The notes below the pieces were generated by a model. The model had not been told where the DNA came from. It was given only the letters and a program-made list of their open reading frames with translations, and ran no database searches. The translations under genes and the position numbers were made by a program. Shown in pieces: positions 9,801-17,249 of a stretch of DNA of 64,000 nucleotides. The first letter of the stretch is position 1. The number at the start of each line of letters is the position of its first letter. The DNA is from Escarpia spicata (lineage: Eukaryota; Annelida; Polychaeta; Sabellida; Siboglinidae), in NCBI GenBank assembly GCA_963995525.1, contig OZ023206.1, positions 62,618,994-62,682,993 of the forward strand. The letters are read 5' to 3'.

Positions 9801-11075
9801 CGCTGGACGACCCCCGGCGCCGTCGTTACGACGTCGACGATCCTGAAGGGCGTACGCGACGGTACCCTCTTCGGGCTGGTAGAGTGCGACATCGCCGTCC
9901 CGGACGCGCTGCGCGATGTCTTCGCCGAGATGCAACCGGTGTTCAAGAACGCCAACATCGGCCGCGACGATCTCAGCCCGTTCATGCGTCGCTACGCCGA
10001 AGCTCACGACCTCCTGAAGCGACCTCAACGGACGCTCGTGGGTAGCTTTTTCGGCAGCAAGATTCTACTCGCGACGCCCCTACTACGGTGGTATCTGGAG
10101 CACGGCCTCGTCGTCGACCGCGTGTACCAGATCGTCGAGTACGTCCCGGTCGCCTGCTTCCGCCGCTTCGGCGACACGGTCTCGGCGGCGCGACGCGAGG
10201 GCGACACCGACCCCGACAAAACCATCATCGCCGACACCTTTAAGCTAATGGGCAACAGCTCTTACGGGAAGACTATTACGCGCGTCGATCTCCACAGGGA
10301 CACGAAATACTGCACGACGACCGGCGCCTCGACGCTCGTCAACGACCGCCGCTTCCGACAGCTCGACGTCGTCGTACCCGGCAGCGTCTACGAGGTGGCG
10401 CTGAACAAGCGAATCGTCCGCTACAAACTACCAAACCAGATAGGCTACTTCGTCTATCAGTACGCGAAGCTACGGATGCTCGAGTTTTACTACGATTTTA
10501 TCGCCTTCTACATCCCGAGACCCCTCTTCCAGTACTGCGCCATGGATACGGACTCGGCGTACATAGCCCTCGCGGGCCGGAACGTCGACGACCTGGTGGA
10601 GGAGGCTAAACGCGAGCATTACTTTCGCCATCGCGGCGACTGGTTCCCGGCCGAATGCTGCGACGTTCACGCGGACGCGTACGCGCAGTGCCGACTCGCC
10701 GGGCGAGCGTGGGACACGCCGCCGCCCTGTTGCGCTCGACGACGCCTGTACGACAGGCGAACGCCGGGGCTCTTCAAGGAGGAGTGGTCCGGGCGCGGAA
10801 TCGTCGCGCTCTGTAGTAAAACGTACTACTGTTTCGGTCGGGACGGCGACAAGTACAGCACTAAGGGGTTGAATAAGCGTCAGAACGACATCGACAAGGA
10901 CGTCTTCCTCGCCGTGCTGCGCGATCGACGGAGCCGCGGCGGCACGAACCGCGGCTTCCAGGTGCGCGAATCGTCCGTGCTGACGTACATTCAGGAGCGC
11001 GCGGCGTTGAGCTATTTCTACGCTAAGCGTCGCGTCCTCGACGACGGCATCACCACGGCGCCCATTCTCGTGTAG
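6849..11075 (+). CDS. PolB: Protein-primed family B DNA polymerase with N-terminal zinc fingers
   Basis: The frame of 1408 residues starts at ATG 6849; upstream in-frame codons back to 6819 lack an ATG. It replicates the element from its termini. Three Cys2His2/Cys fingers fill residues 1-80, then a polyproline run and an acidic patch; a fourth finger (CSKCGD...RHEATC) lies near 417-440. Exonuclease motifs: FDFECYF (about 480), GFNSGKYDLN (about 601), YNNRDVVPF (about 735). Polymerase motifs: DANGLY (about 837), KLMGNSSYG (about 1131), DTDS (about 1233), then KYSTKGLNK near 1334. Between the exonuclease-polymerase boundary and motif B lies a Vsr-like insert (VDGWCRE...AYQFQGCFFHGC), with Gln where an acidic residue is common. 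No break is visible. GC-rich codon use contrasts with host flanks. Confidence 0.95.
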   Translation: MPTRCPVCNRDVVSLVGHTCSSKPREYRCPNCDQTYNGRRVLVRHLKNCVNGNRDDDIACPKCGKYFLHRHSLLNHMRVSKTCGTKKKVVPPPPPPPPPPPPPPPPQPDDDDADDEGWSAGLRRTVQEHWSSIRTSIFRGPLQSRYNHQLTHCVDTAVLEPRLRQMFEEQTRAFKINLSFGFVLRHKETGRFRYYHTSCNCCGRFLEAPMLVTDAASFDRFLETVRQPDVLQYAIMQRPDSGWVVELVTNVTYFLNAIIHHPIGCLNAQLPAYLYANRSIIALAKDRRGKPYTDNLCLFRCLALHRRRLLSAPTAMVNTSRLTTPALRLYADYNDGVVSPYTFAGVSLNELDRVETCFETNVVVYRLIDPTTTDGGSTAELVRRSLYRYPTTMNVNLYDTHYSYIPNVSRYTRSYLCSKCGDSLWRKPSTLRRHEATCEGAVRHVFPGGVYRPTPSVFQQLDDEGICVPDHLRYYPYRATFDFECYFDDSDLPADSPKCRWIARHELLSVSIASNVPGHEAAQCFVTTGDSNDLARRLIVALEAVSEAACAALRPSYDRVFEAIETLDAEWRVAAGDTDNKTPYTALATRLWTHLRQLPVLGFNSGKYDLNVVKKYLTPLFLIVGQPTSTAFAIKRQNNFMCLSTETLKFLDITNYLAPGFSYDKFLKAYGCSVTKGYFPYEYVDSLGKLDDDKLPPREAFYSHLKCEGISAEAYEGCAAVWRAEGMTTLRDFLVWYNNRDVVPFLEAVDKQFTFYQQHRIDMFKDGISVPGLTLLYLFNDLPLSIHFTLFNESNKDLHRLIQTQIVGGPSIIFARYHEADVTVLHGGHPCRSIVGFDANGLYLWAITQDMPTGWYTRRRAETGFRPQRVHRYGRMAVQWLTWEAERTGVRIGHMLNGREHRVGKYRVDGWCRETRTAYQFQGCFFHGCPCTGREMNDVNGRSMSRLYAETNAVTTYLRRFVTVVEMWECQWRELRPPAPPEESRWTTPGAVVTTSTILKGVRDGTLFGLVECDIAVPDALRDVFAEMQPVFKNANIGRDDLSPFMRRYAEAHDLLKRPQRTLVGSFFGSKILLATPLLRWYLEHGLVVDRVYQIVEYVPVACFRRFGDTVSAARREGDTDPDKTIIADTFKLMGNSSYGKTITRVDLHRDTKYCTTTGASTLVNDRRFRQLDVVVPGSVYEVALNKRIVRYKLPNQIGYFVYQYAKLRMLEFYYDFIAFYIPRPLFQYCAMDTDSAYIALAGRNVDDLVEEAKREHYFRHRGDWFPAECCDVHADAYAQCRLAGRAWDTPPPCCARRRLYDRRTPGLFKEEWSGRGIVALCSKTYYCFGRDGDKYSTKGLNKRQNDIDKDVFLAVLRDRRSRGGTNRGFQVRESSVLTYIQERAALSYFYAKRRVLDDGITTAPILV

Positions 11076-11318
11076 TAGTAGGCGAGGCGGGGGAACTACC
11101 CCTCTAAGGGGCGCCTCTAAGGCGAGGACAGGGCCTAAAGGACTACCTACCCCTCTAAGGGGTAGGCGGCGGCCGGGTCTCTAGGGGTAGGGTAGGTAGG
11201 TAGGTAGGGTCCTGGTACGAAATAAAACAAATGCAACACCTACAATACGTTTCATCGTCTTTTATTCGTAGTAGTAGCGGTAACAAGCTTGAAAGCGATA
11301 CTAGTAGTTAATAAGAGT
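11076..11318. terminator. Convergent 3' region with polyA signals on both strands
   Basis: AATAAA at 11221-11226 serves the rightward polymerase transcript. The complement of AATAAA at 11261-11266 serves the leftward late transcripts, so the two termination zones overlap back to back. Upstream are short GC-rich repeats (ctctaaggggcg and gtaggtaggtag). Confidence 0.65.
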
Positions 11319-11771
11319 CTAATGTGGATTTAGCCAGTCGAATACGAGACAGTCGTTAGTCACCCGATCGGCGCCGAACAGGTACTGGAACCCCTTTAGC
11401 GGTAGACCGCGGCATCGTAAGAGCAGGTAGGCGACGCAATATTGTCCGCATACGTTAGAGACCACGCTCTGCAGTCGCTTGTCGTTGTACGTCCAGCGCG
11501 CGTCGCAGTTGCGGCGCAGGAAGGCGCGGAAGTCGTCGTGCTGCGGTGGCAGACCGTACGAGTCGAAGTAGTCGCCTCGCCCGTCGACGTCCACGTAGAC
11601 GACCACCCAATGTTCGCCCGGTTCGCCGCCGTCGTCGGTATTGCATACGAAAGCCGCCGGTAGATCGGTGAGCCGTCGTTTCGGTAGCGCGTCTTTGGCC
11701 ACGACGCCGACAACCACGCGTCTAGTGAACGGGTCGAGGCGTAGGCGACGTAGCAGCTGAAAAGTGTCCAT
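11319..11771 (-). CDS. PRO: Adenain-like cysteine protease
   Basis: This 150-residue protein has the adenovirus-protease/Ulp1 arrangement: His54 (EHW), Asp70 (YFDSYG), Gln101 (LQS) and Cys108 (CGQYC). In adenoviruses and Polintons the enzyme matures capsid proteins inside the particle. It is the last late gene, with ATG at 11771 only one base after the capsid gene stop. Length is normal for the family and all catalytic positions are kept. The homologue in element 3 (46215-46761) is broken. Confidence 0.92.
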   Translation of the reverse strand: MDTFQLLRRLRLDPFTRRVVVGVVAKDALPKRRLTDLPAAFVCNTDDGGEPGEHWVVVYVDVDGRGDYFDSYGLPPQHDDFRAFLRRNCDARWTYNDKRLQSVVSNVCGQYCVAYLLLRCRGLPLKGFQYLFGADRVTNDCLVFDWLNPH

Positions 11772-11772
11772 G

Positions 11773-13068
11773 TTAGCGATCGTACAGGACGTTCCGGCTT
11801 TTGTCGATCTCGAGCACCGCCTCGAACTCGCCGTACACGACGACGTTCACCGTGCGCGGGAGAGCCGCCGCGAAGTGGACCTCGAAACGAAGGGCGCCCT
11901 TACGCACGACGTTGAAATGCGGGCCATCGCAGCAGTCGGGCGATAGGTCGAAGCCGAAGATGGCGTAGCCGTTACCGTAGTCGTGGCGCGTCACATCGAA
12001 CCCCTCGTCCTCGTACGCTTTTCCCGTCGCCGCGAAGAGGTTCGCGTAGCTGCGGATGTAATGACCGTTCGGGAAGTCCGGCTGCAACGGCTTGCTCGGC
12101 ACCTGACGTCCGTCGACGTAGAGAGCGAGAAAGTTTATGTTGTAGTGCTTCGCGTTGTACGGGTTTTTAGTGTAGTCCCCGTTATAGGCGTCGTTGTCGA
12201 CGAACATCAGGAACACGCGTCGCGGGATCGTGCCCAGGTAGACGTTCTCGTGCGTATGCGACATCGTCCCCTGCGCTATCGAGAACGACTTGCAGTCGAC
12301 CCGCCGTAGCGGGTACTTGGCCGTGCCGATCATCAACGCCTTGATGTGTCCGAGCTGGACGTCCGGGTTCACTTTAGCTTTTCGCACTTGTAGGTAGGTC
12401 TCCAGTATGACGGCTTTCCAGTCCCCCGCCACTCCCATAAGCGTGAAGGCGTCCTTCGCGCGCACCGCTCGAAGCTTTATGTCGACGCCGCTCAGCAGGT
12501 ACCGGTCTTGCATGAACACGTCGACGTGCAGGCGGCCCATCAGCTCCACCTCGTGACCGTCCCGCGTATAGTGACGCCGCGAGGTGTACCCGCCGTTAGC
12601 CCCCGCGGTCGCATCCATGAAGCCGGCCGTATCCTTGAACCACAGACCGCTCGTGAGCTGCGTCTTTTTCGCATCGCTCCCGTAACTCAGCAGGGTTTCG
12701 AGGTAGGCCCGGTACGGATACGTATTGGTCGACGGCGTCACGAACGTGCCGTTCAGCGACACGTCGATTTGACTGAACAGGGAATGCAGGAAATTGTTGG
12801 ACGGCGCCACGTTAGCGTCGTGCGCGATATCGGCACCGTCCCCTTGGGTTATTTTCACGCGCACGTACAGTCTAACGCTCGACAGGTCCGTATACTCGTC
12901 GCCCGAGCCCGGGATGAGGAACTCGATGGGGCCGCCGGCGTCGAGCGTCGTCAGCGGCTGGTGATCGATCCACTGCCCGCTCTCGACGCTCGTCTGCGTT
13001 AGCGGCGGCGTGAATAGGTCCAGTTCGCTCTTCAAACCCTCGCACGACTGCGGATGCACGAACGCCAT
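11773..13068 (-). CDS. MCP: Double jelly-roll major capsid protein
   Basis: The 431-residue protein starts MAFVHPQSC at 13068. It shows the N-terminal FLIPGSGDEYTDL region, FSQIDVSLNG, then near the end SPDCCDG and VNVVVYGEFEAVLEID, all features of Polinton/adintovirus hexon-like capsid proteins. It forms the shell trimers. It lies between the core-protein gene and the protease in the usual Polinton late order. The homologue at 44933-46215 keeps these blocks but has a stop and a frameshift. No break here. Confidence 0.9.
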   Translation of the reverse strand: MAFVHPQSCEGLKSELDLFTPPLTQTSVESGQWIDHQPLTTLDAGGPIEFLIPGSGDEYTDLSSVRLYVRVKITQGDGADIAHDANVAPSNNFLHSLFSQIDVSLNGTFVTPSTNTYPYRAYLETLLSYGSDAKKTQLTSGLWFKDTAGFMDATAGANGGYTSRRHYTRDGHEVELMGRLHVDVFMQDRYLLSGVDIKLRAVRAKDAFTLMGVAGDWKAVILETYLQVRKAKVNPDVQLGHIKALMIGTAKYPLRRVDCKSFSIAQGTMSHTHENVYLGTIPRRVFLMFVDNDAYNGDYTKNPYNAKHYNINFLALYVDGRQVPSKPLQPDFPNGHYIRSYANLFAATGKAYEDEGFDVTRHDYGNGYAIFGFDLSPDCCDGPHFNVVRKGALRFEVHFAAALPRTVNVVVYGEFEAVLEIDKSRNVLYDR

Positions 13069-13157
13069 TCTAGCTGCTGCTGCTGTCGACGTCTGTCCCG
13101 TTCGCCGCCGTTCGCTCCGACTGCACGCCGCCGCTTCGACCGGTGGCTTTATCCGTC

Positions 13158-13580
13158 CTAGCTACTGAATATATCGTGCGGTTCTTTTTGACGGCGACGG
13201 CGTTGTTGTTTCTTCTTACGCGGGGTCGCCGTTACCGCTTTACCCGGTGGTCGGCGTCGCTTTTTCGGCGGCGGTGCGTTCAACAGCCCGTCGAGAAGGT
13301 CGGCGCCGGCCTCCTTCGCGCGTCGTTTCATCGACTGTTTCAGGTCCCCGCCGGCGACGACGTCCCGCGCCACGCGCACGCCTGTCTTGAGCGCACGTTT
13401 CCCCAACGCCATGGCGCCTCTCTTGATAAGCGGCATGGCGCTTCGAAACAGGCTCCCGAACAGATTACCCAAGCCGTGTCCCCGCTGCCCCTGGCCGCCG
13501 ACGAAGAACGGTAGCTGACCACCGACCTGTCGAACGTAGTAGTCCTCGTACACGTTGGTGCGACCGGCGGTTCTTGTCAT
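13158..13580 (-). CDS. Basic virion core / membrane-active protein (pVI- or pX-like)
   Basis: The 140-residue frame is taken from the ATG at 13580. The longer open frame to 13601 starts with TTG, and the element-3 homologue begins at the equivalent place. It opens with YEDYYVRQVGG, then a Gly-rich GHGLGNLFGSLF segment, an amphipathic helix region (MPLIKRGAMALGKR) and a C-terminus rich in Lys/Arg with nuclear-localisation-like clusters. Small Polinton proteins of this form are compared with adenovirus minor core proteins that bind DNA or lyse membranes; the exact role is inferred. The start lies 17 bases after the penton stop. Confidence 0.7.
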   Translation of the reverse strand: MTRTAGRTNVYEDYYVRQVGGQLPFFVGGQGQRGHGLGNLFGSLFRSAMPLIKRGAMALGKRALKTGVRVARDVVAGGDLKQSMKRRAKEAGADLLDGLLNAPPPKKRRRPPGKAVTATPRKKKQQRRRRQKEPHDIFSS

Positions 13581-13597
13581 TTTCCTCCTCCGCCGTT

Positions 13598-14434
13598 TCA
13601 AAACAGTTTAGATTTACAGCGTCTGATGTGAAGCGTCGCCACGAGTTTCCCCTGCTCGAATGGTATGGGTTGACCGATGTCGTCTCTTATATCTATCTCG
13701 ACCGAGTCGAATTCTCGCCGCAGGAGCGGTACGTATTGGACGCGGTCGAAGACCTCCGAAATAATCCCCCCGTTCATCCCGTAGATGGGTACGGATCGAA
13801 GGAGCGGGGCGAATACATCACCGACGATGCGCGGTTCCACGAGGTCCGTATATACGTACAAGGTGTCGACTCCCCCGTTCATATCCACCGTACGCCGACC
13901 CTTGTGCTCGTAGGTATACGCGACGGGGGTGGTATCGTCATTGACGAGAGGGCTCGTGAGGACGCCCGATTCGAAGCCCAGTATGGCCCTCAGACGGCTC
14001 CAATGGGGTATATTAAATTCGACACCCGGTGATAGACGCAACGTCATCCGGTGGGAGACGGGGCAGTACTCCAGTCGGACCTTGACGAGGTCGGTAGTCT
14101 GTTTCAACAGCGCCTCGTTGATTTTATCCCTCAACTCGTAAGCGCTATTGTAAAATCCGTGCGGGATGGTGCATTGCCGGTAAATCAAAAGACCGTCGGC
14201 GGAGCGGTACATTCCGTAATCGCCCGTCACACAAGACAGGTAGAAGTACGCGTCCTTCTTTCTCACGTTGTACCACGTATGCGGATACTGTAGCGTCACC
14301 AGACCGCATTCCCACTCTCCCGATAGGTCGATGCGTCGCGGTAGTTTCGTAGTGTAGTGAGTCAACGTGTTTTCGGGGTGCGCCTTCGTAGACGCGTTGC
14401 TCGGTAGGGTTAGGTAAAAGTTAGTCGCCGCCAT
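13598..14434 (-). CDS. Single jelly-roll minor capsid (penton) protein
   Basis: This 278-residue protein begins MAATNFYLTLPSNAS at ATG 14434. It shows WECGLVTLQYPHTWYNV and a C-terminal VEIDIRDDIG...TLHIRR block, typical of the conserved Polinton minor capsid protein that forms the five-fold vertices. It overlaps the preceding membrane-protein gene by 14 bases. The homologue in element 3 (43659-44523) aligns over its length but is frameshifted. Confidence 0.88.
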   Translation of the reverse strand: MAATNFYLTLPSNASTKAHPENTLTHYTTKLPRRIDLSGEWECGLVTLQYPHTWYNVRKKDAYFYLSCVTGDYGMYRSADGLLIYRQCTIPHGFYNSAYELRDKINEALLKQTTDLVKVRLEYCPVSHRMTLRLSPGVEFNIPHWSRLRAILGFESGVLTSPLVNDDTTPVAYTYEHKGRRTVDMNGGVDTLYVYTDLVEPRIVGDVFAPLLRSVPIYGMNGGIISEVFDRVQYVPLLRREFDSVEIDIRDDIGQPIPFEQGKLVATLHIRRCKSKLF

Positions 14435-14738
14435 CCCCTCTCCGCTTCATAGACGGACTCGGGAGTAGGTAACCGAGACAGCTACTCAACAGGGCCGTCC
14501 ACAGGTTGGAGTCGCCCTGACCCCGCGTTAGATTGTATATACTGACGACGATAACCGTGTACAGGACGACGATCTGACACAGGAAGATGATCTCGGCTTT
14601 AGGACATTCGTTCCCGCAGAAATGCCATGGAACGTGTTCGCGGTCGGAGTGGGTCGTAGACTCGGTAGCGTCGACGTAGTCCGCGAGCACGTCGCGCTCG
14701 CAGTCGGCTTGACCAGCCGTAACCGCGTCGTCGGGCAT
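14421..14738 (-). CDS. Conserved single-pass membrane protein
   Basis: The frame from the first ATG (14738) gives 105 residues; upstream in-frame codons to 14843 lack an ATG. The N-terminal half is acidic. The C-terminal half has a hydrophobic segment (IIFLCQIVVLYTVIVVSIY) followed by LWTALLSSCLGYLLPSPSM. The same C-terminal block is conserved at 43469-43669, so it is a genuine Polinton family between integrase and penton. Function is unknown; a virion membrane or assembly role is a guess. Confidence 0.72.
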   Translation of the reverse strand: MPDDAVTAGQADCERDVLADYVDATESTTHSDREHVPWHFCGNECPKAEIIFLCQIVVLYTVIVVSIYNLTRGQGDSNLWTALLSSCLGYLLPSPSMKRRGDGGD

Positions 14739-14866
14739 AGTAGCACCACCACCGTCGGTTAACGCTGCACGCTGTAGGGTAGTCGTCGGCGGCAACGTCA
14801 CGTAGTAAGCGCCAGCACATCGAGCGTCGTGTCCACATAACAACTACCGGCCGATGTTACGGTACC

Positions 14867-16000
14867 CTACCCTTTATAGTCGACGAGGGTCTTGGCGGCG
14901 ATCCAGCTGTTGAAGGAGGCTGGATAGCCGCTCCATTTAACGAGCGCCTCCTCAACACCCCGACGACGACGCCGTTGTAGAACGACCTCCACACGATACA
15001 GTTTATCCTTCGGAACGACTACTCGTTGCAGCTCCGGCTCGTAGAAGGTGCCGTCGAGCACCGTCCCGGCGTCGTCTTTCAGGCGGTAAACGGGCGGGTC
15101 GGACGGGTGCGTTTCTACGATGGTGAAGAGCTCCTCGCACCAGTTAGGCATGTACCCTTTCTTGAAAGGGGCCTTCGCCTTACTGACGCGTACGCGGTCT
15201 CCCTCTCGTAGTTTCGGCTTACTGCCTCCTCGACCTCGATCGCCGTACAACCGTTGCCACACGCTCTCCTGATTCGCGGCGTTGACGCTCGCCGGCGTCC
15301 TACCGATGCTTCGGTGATAGGTGTTGTTGTACGATCGCACAAAGTTCTGTAACGCCTCTACGTAGCGCAGTGTCTGATACTTCGTAAAGTACCTCCACAT
15401 ACGCGTCTTTAAGGTTCGGTTGAAACGTTCGACGACACTCGCTTTAGTTTCCTCGTTATGCGTTACGAAATGGTGGATGCCGTAGTCCTTCAAAAGTTTC
15501 TGAAGGGGTCTGTTGAGAAACTCCGTCCCCTTATCGGTCTGCAGCGCGTTCGGCACACGCCGCCGTTGTAGCAGGTGCTCGAAGGCCGTAACGAGCGCCG
15601 GACCGGCTTTACTCTTCAACGGGACGCACCACGCCACCTTCGAGAAGACGTCGATGACCGTCAATAGGAACGTTACACCGTCGTTGTGCTTTTTCAGTTT
15701 AGCGACGTCGACGAGATCGGCTTGCCACTGCTGGTGTCGACCTCCTACGATAACGCAACGTCGCTTGAAACGTCGTTTCACCGGTTTGTGTAGCGTGTAA
15801 GCATCCTGTGCCGCTAGCCACTGCTTCACGGCCGGTTTGCCTACCGTCGACGCCACCGCCCGATGCAAGGCGTCGACACCGCCGTAACTCCCCGCCTGCT
15901 TCGGGTTGAAATAGGCGCGCTTCAGGCGGGTGTCGTCGTCTCGTTGTCGAGCACGCCGCTTTCGTTGCGTGCCATCACCACGAGGCCGCCGGGACACCAT
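14867..16000 (-). CDS. INT: Retroviral-type (rve) integrase with chromodomain
   Basis: The 377-residue protein starts at ATG 16000 (two upstream codons begin with GTG). The catalytic triad is Asp95 (WQADLVD), Asp156 (LQTDKG) and Glu191 (VVERFNRT), giving a DDE core with 34 residues between the last two. A C-terminal SH3-like part and a chromodomain (YRVEVVLQRR...VKWSGYPASFNSWI) finish the protein. It would catalyse insertion with the 6-bp duplication seen at the ends, and the chromodomain may bias the target. Its 5' end overlaps the small ORF at 15922-16101. Confidence 0.95.
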   Translation of the reverse strand: MVSRRPRGDGTQRKRRARQRDDDTRLKRAYFNPKQAGSYGGVDALHRAVASTVGKPAVKQWLAAQDAYTLHKPVKRRFKRRCVIVGGRHQQWQADLVDVAKLKKHNDGVTFLLTVIDVFSKVAWCVPLKSKAGPALVTAFEHLLQRRRVPNALQTDKGTEFLNRPLQKLLKDYGIHHFVTHNEETKASVVERFNRTLKTRMWRYFTKYQTLRYVEALQNFVRSYNNTYHRSIGRTPASVNAANQESVWQRLYGDRGRGGSKPKLREGDRVRVSKAKAPFKKGYMPNWCEELFTIVETHPSDPPVYRLKDDAGTVLDGTFYEPELQRVVVPKDKLYRVEVVLQRRRRRGVEEALVKWSGYPASFNSWIAAKTLVDYKG

Positions 16001-16101
16001 GACCACGACGACGATCGGTTTACGACGAATAATATATACACCAAGGCCGCCGCGCCGATGACGAAGACGACGACGCCGACTACCGTCCTTCGTAGGTCCA
16101 T
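15922..16101 (-). CDS. 59-residue single-pass membrane protein overlapping integrase
   Basis: ATG at 16101 opens 59 codons ending at TGA 15924-15922, in a different frame from the integrase start it overlaps by 79 bases. Residues 6-27 form a clean hydrophobic segment (TVVGVVVFVIGAAALVYILFVV) with Arg before it and a basic/Ser-Trp stretch after. Position between the 239-residue protein and integrase fits a small late gene. There is no counterpart in element 3 because that region is deleted. No family recognised. Confidence 0.45.
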   Translation of the reverse strand: MDLRRTVVGVVVFVIGAAALVYILFVVNRSSSWSWCPGGLVVMARNESGVLDNETTTPA

Positions 16102-16138
16102 TGTGGTGAATGGGTCGGACGTCGACGTTTCAAGCTCT

Positions 16139-16858
16139 TTAATATGACTCCTCCTCCCACTTGGCCGGTAGATCCCAGGTACGTCGACGACGATGATACC
16201 GGCTCCTACCGGGGGTCTCCTCCGCCTCCTCCTCCTTCTTCGATCGTTTCGGCTGCTGCTGCTGCTGTATGTACGCTCGATGCCGGGGGTTACCGACGAG
16301 TTCCATGGGCACGTTCAGTCGTCTCATACCATCCCCGAACGCTTCCCAGCCGACCGGCGGCACCCCCTTCTTCCTCGTCCGCATAAGATCGTTCACGAGG
16401 TCGACCATGTTACTCCCCGCGATAGGGCGACCGGCGTACACGAACTCGCCGCGATCGTTCCATCGACACAACGGGTCGGTCTTCATTTTCTCGATCAGGA
16501 GGAGGGCTTTCCCTCTCAACGTTTTCGGTACGCTTTCCACGATCTCGCGCTCTATACCCTGCAGCGGCGCCTGGCCACCCGTCGGTTGAGGAGGCGGTCC
16601 CTCGGTCGGCACCACGGACACGCGTACCGGCTGCGCCGCTCGAATCGCCTCGCTCGAATTGTAGCGACTCAACAGTCGATTGTACGACGCCACCTTCGCT
16701 CGTTCGGATAATTCCGATCGATCTAGCACGTCCTTCATGTCGCTGTCCAGGCTGCTCATCGTACGCGAACGGATCGTGCTCGGCGGCTGGTCGATCAACG
16801 GCAGGAGGCTCTCCACCAACCGCGGGTCTACCAATGCCATCTTTTTAGCGTACTGCAT
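16139..16858 (-). CDS. Conserved Polinton structural-type protein (MALVDPR family)
   Basis: The 239-residue protein starts at ATG 16858, overlapping the previous stop as ATGA. It begins MQYAKKMALVDPRL, has helical DMKDVLDRSELSERAKV and, in the second half, WNDRGEFVYAGRPIAGSNMVDLVNDLMRTR...PVGWEAF with a basic/Gln/Glu-rich tail. The same family is found at 34330-35403 and, as an N-terminal stub, at 42228-43367. It is widespread in Polintons but of unknown role; its place among capsid genes suggests a virion component. Confidence 0.72.
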   Translation of the reverse strand: MQYAKKMALVDPRLVESLLPLIDQPPSTIRSRTMSSLDSDMKDVLDRSELSERAKVASYNRLLSRYNSSEAIRAAQPVRVSVVPTEGPPPQPTGGQAPLQGIEREIVESVPKTLRGKALLLIEKMKTDPLCRWNDRGEFVYAGRPIAGSNMVDLVNDLMRTRKKGVPPVGWEAFGDGMRRLNVPMELVGNPRHRAYIQQQQQPKRSKKEEEAEETPGRSRYHRRRRTWDLPAKWEEESY

Positions 16859-17205
16859 CAGCCGATCACCTGTCTGAGCAGCGGCAGCAGGACGGTGCTC
16901 GCCAACGGCGCTAGCAGCGCCGCCAGAAAGGCGCCCGACCCCGTTTGCAAGATTTGCCGTTTCTTCCTAAGACCCGTCTTTTTATTCACTAAACTTCGCA
17001 GATGTTTCTTGTATTTTATCAGTGTTTTTTTATGCGCCGCCGTCAATTTTACATTCCCGTTCAATATGTTGTACGCGCAGTCACACAGACTACAAATGAA
17101 GTCAGATTCCGCGTTTCTGATGATAGCCTTGCTCACCTTAAGATGTTTATGTTTATTCAAGAGCTCTAGCATGAGGACGTGCTTCTTGATACGCTTCAGC
17201 GTCAT
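16858..17205 (-). CDS. Conserved small Polinton protein with hydrophobic C-terminus
   Basis: The 115-residue product is taken from ATG 17205 (the frame extends upstream to 17238 only through GTG). The N-terminal half is basic and helical (LKRIKKHVLMLELL). A Cys pair region (FICSLCDCAYNIL) follows, then a Lys/Arg block, then GAFLAALLAPLASTVLLPLL, a hydrophobic tail that could insert in a membrane. The homologue at 41879-42217 has the same plan and is intact even though neighbours are broken. Function unknown; a lytic or capsid-lining role is possible. Confidence 0.7.
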   Translation of the reverse strand: MTLKRIKKHVLMLELLNKHKHLKVSKAIIRNAESDFICSLCDCAYNILNGNVKLTAAHKKTLIKYKKHLRSLVNKKTGLRKKRQILQTGSGAFLAALLAPLASTVLLPLLRQVIG

Positions 17206-17241
17206 CCTGACGAGTGAAGGCCCACACGTGACGCTCACCTC

Positions 17242-17249
17242 TTTTATGT
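17242..17249 (-). promoter_or_regulatory. TATA-like box overlapping the ATPase stop codon
   Basis: On the reverse strand CATAAAAG overlaps the ATPase TAA (17246-17244) and lies 37 bases before the next ATG at 17205. Element 3 has the same arrangement with a better TATAAATA at 41842-41849. Confidence 0.45.

Noticed and set aside
9489..10028. 179-codon reverse frame inside the polymerase gene
   Set aside because: Antisense shadow of GC-rich coding sequence with no domain.
12508..13002. 164-codon forward frame antisense to the capsid gene
   Set aside because: Shadow of the GC-rich capsid gene; no independent support.
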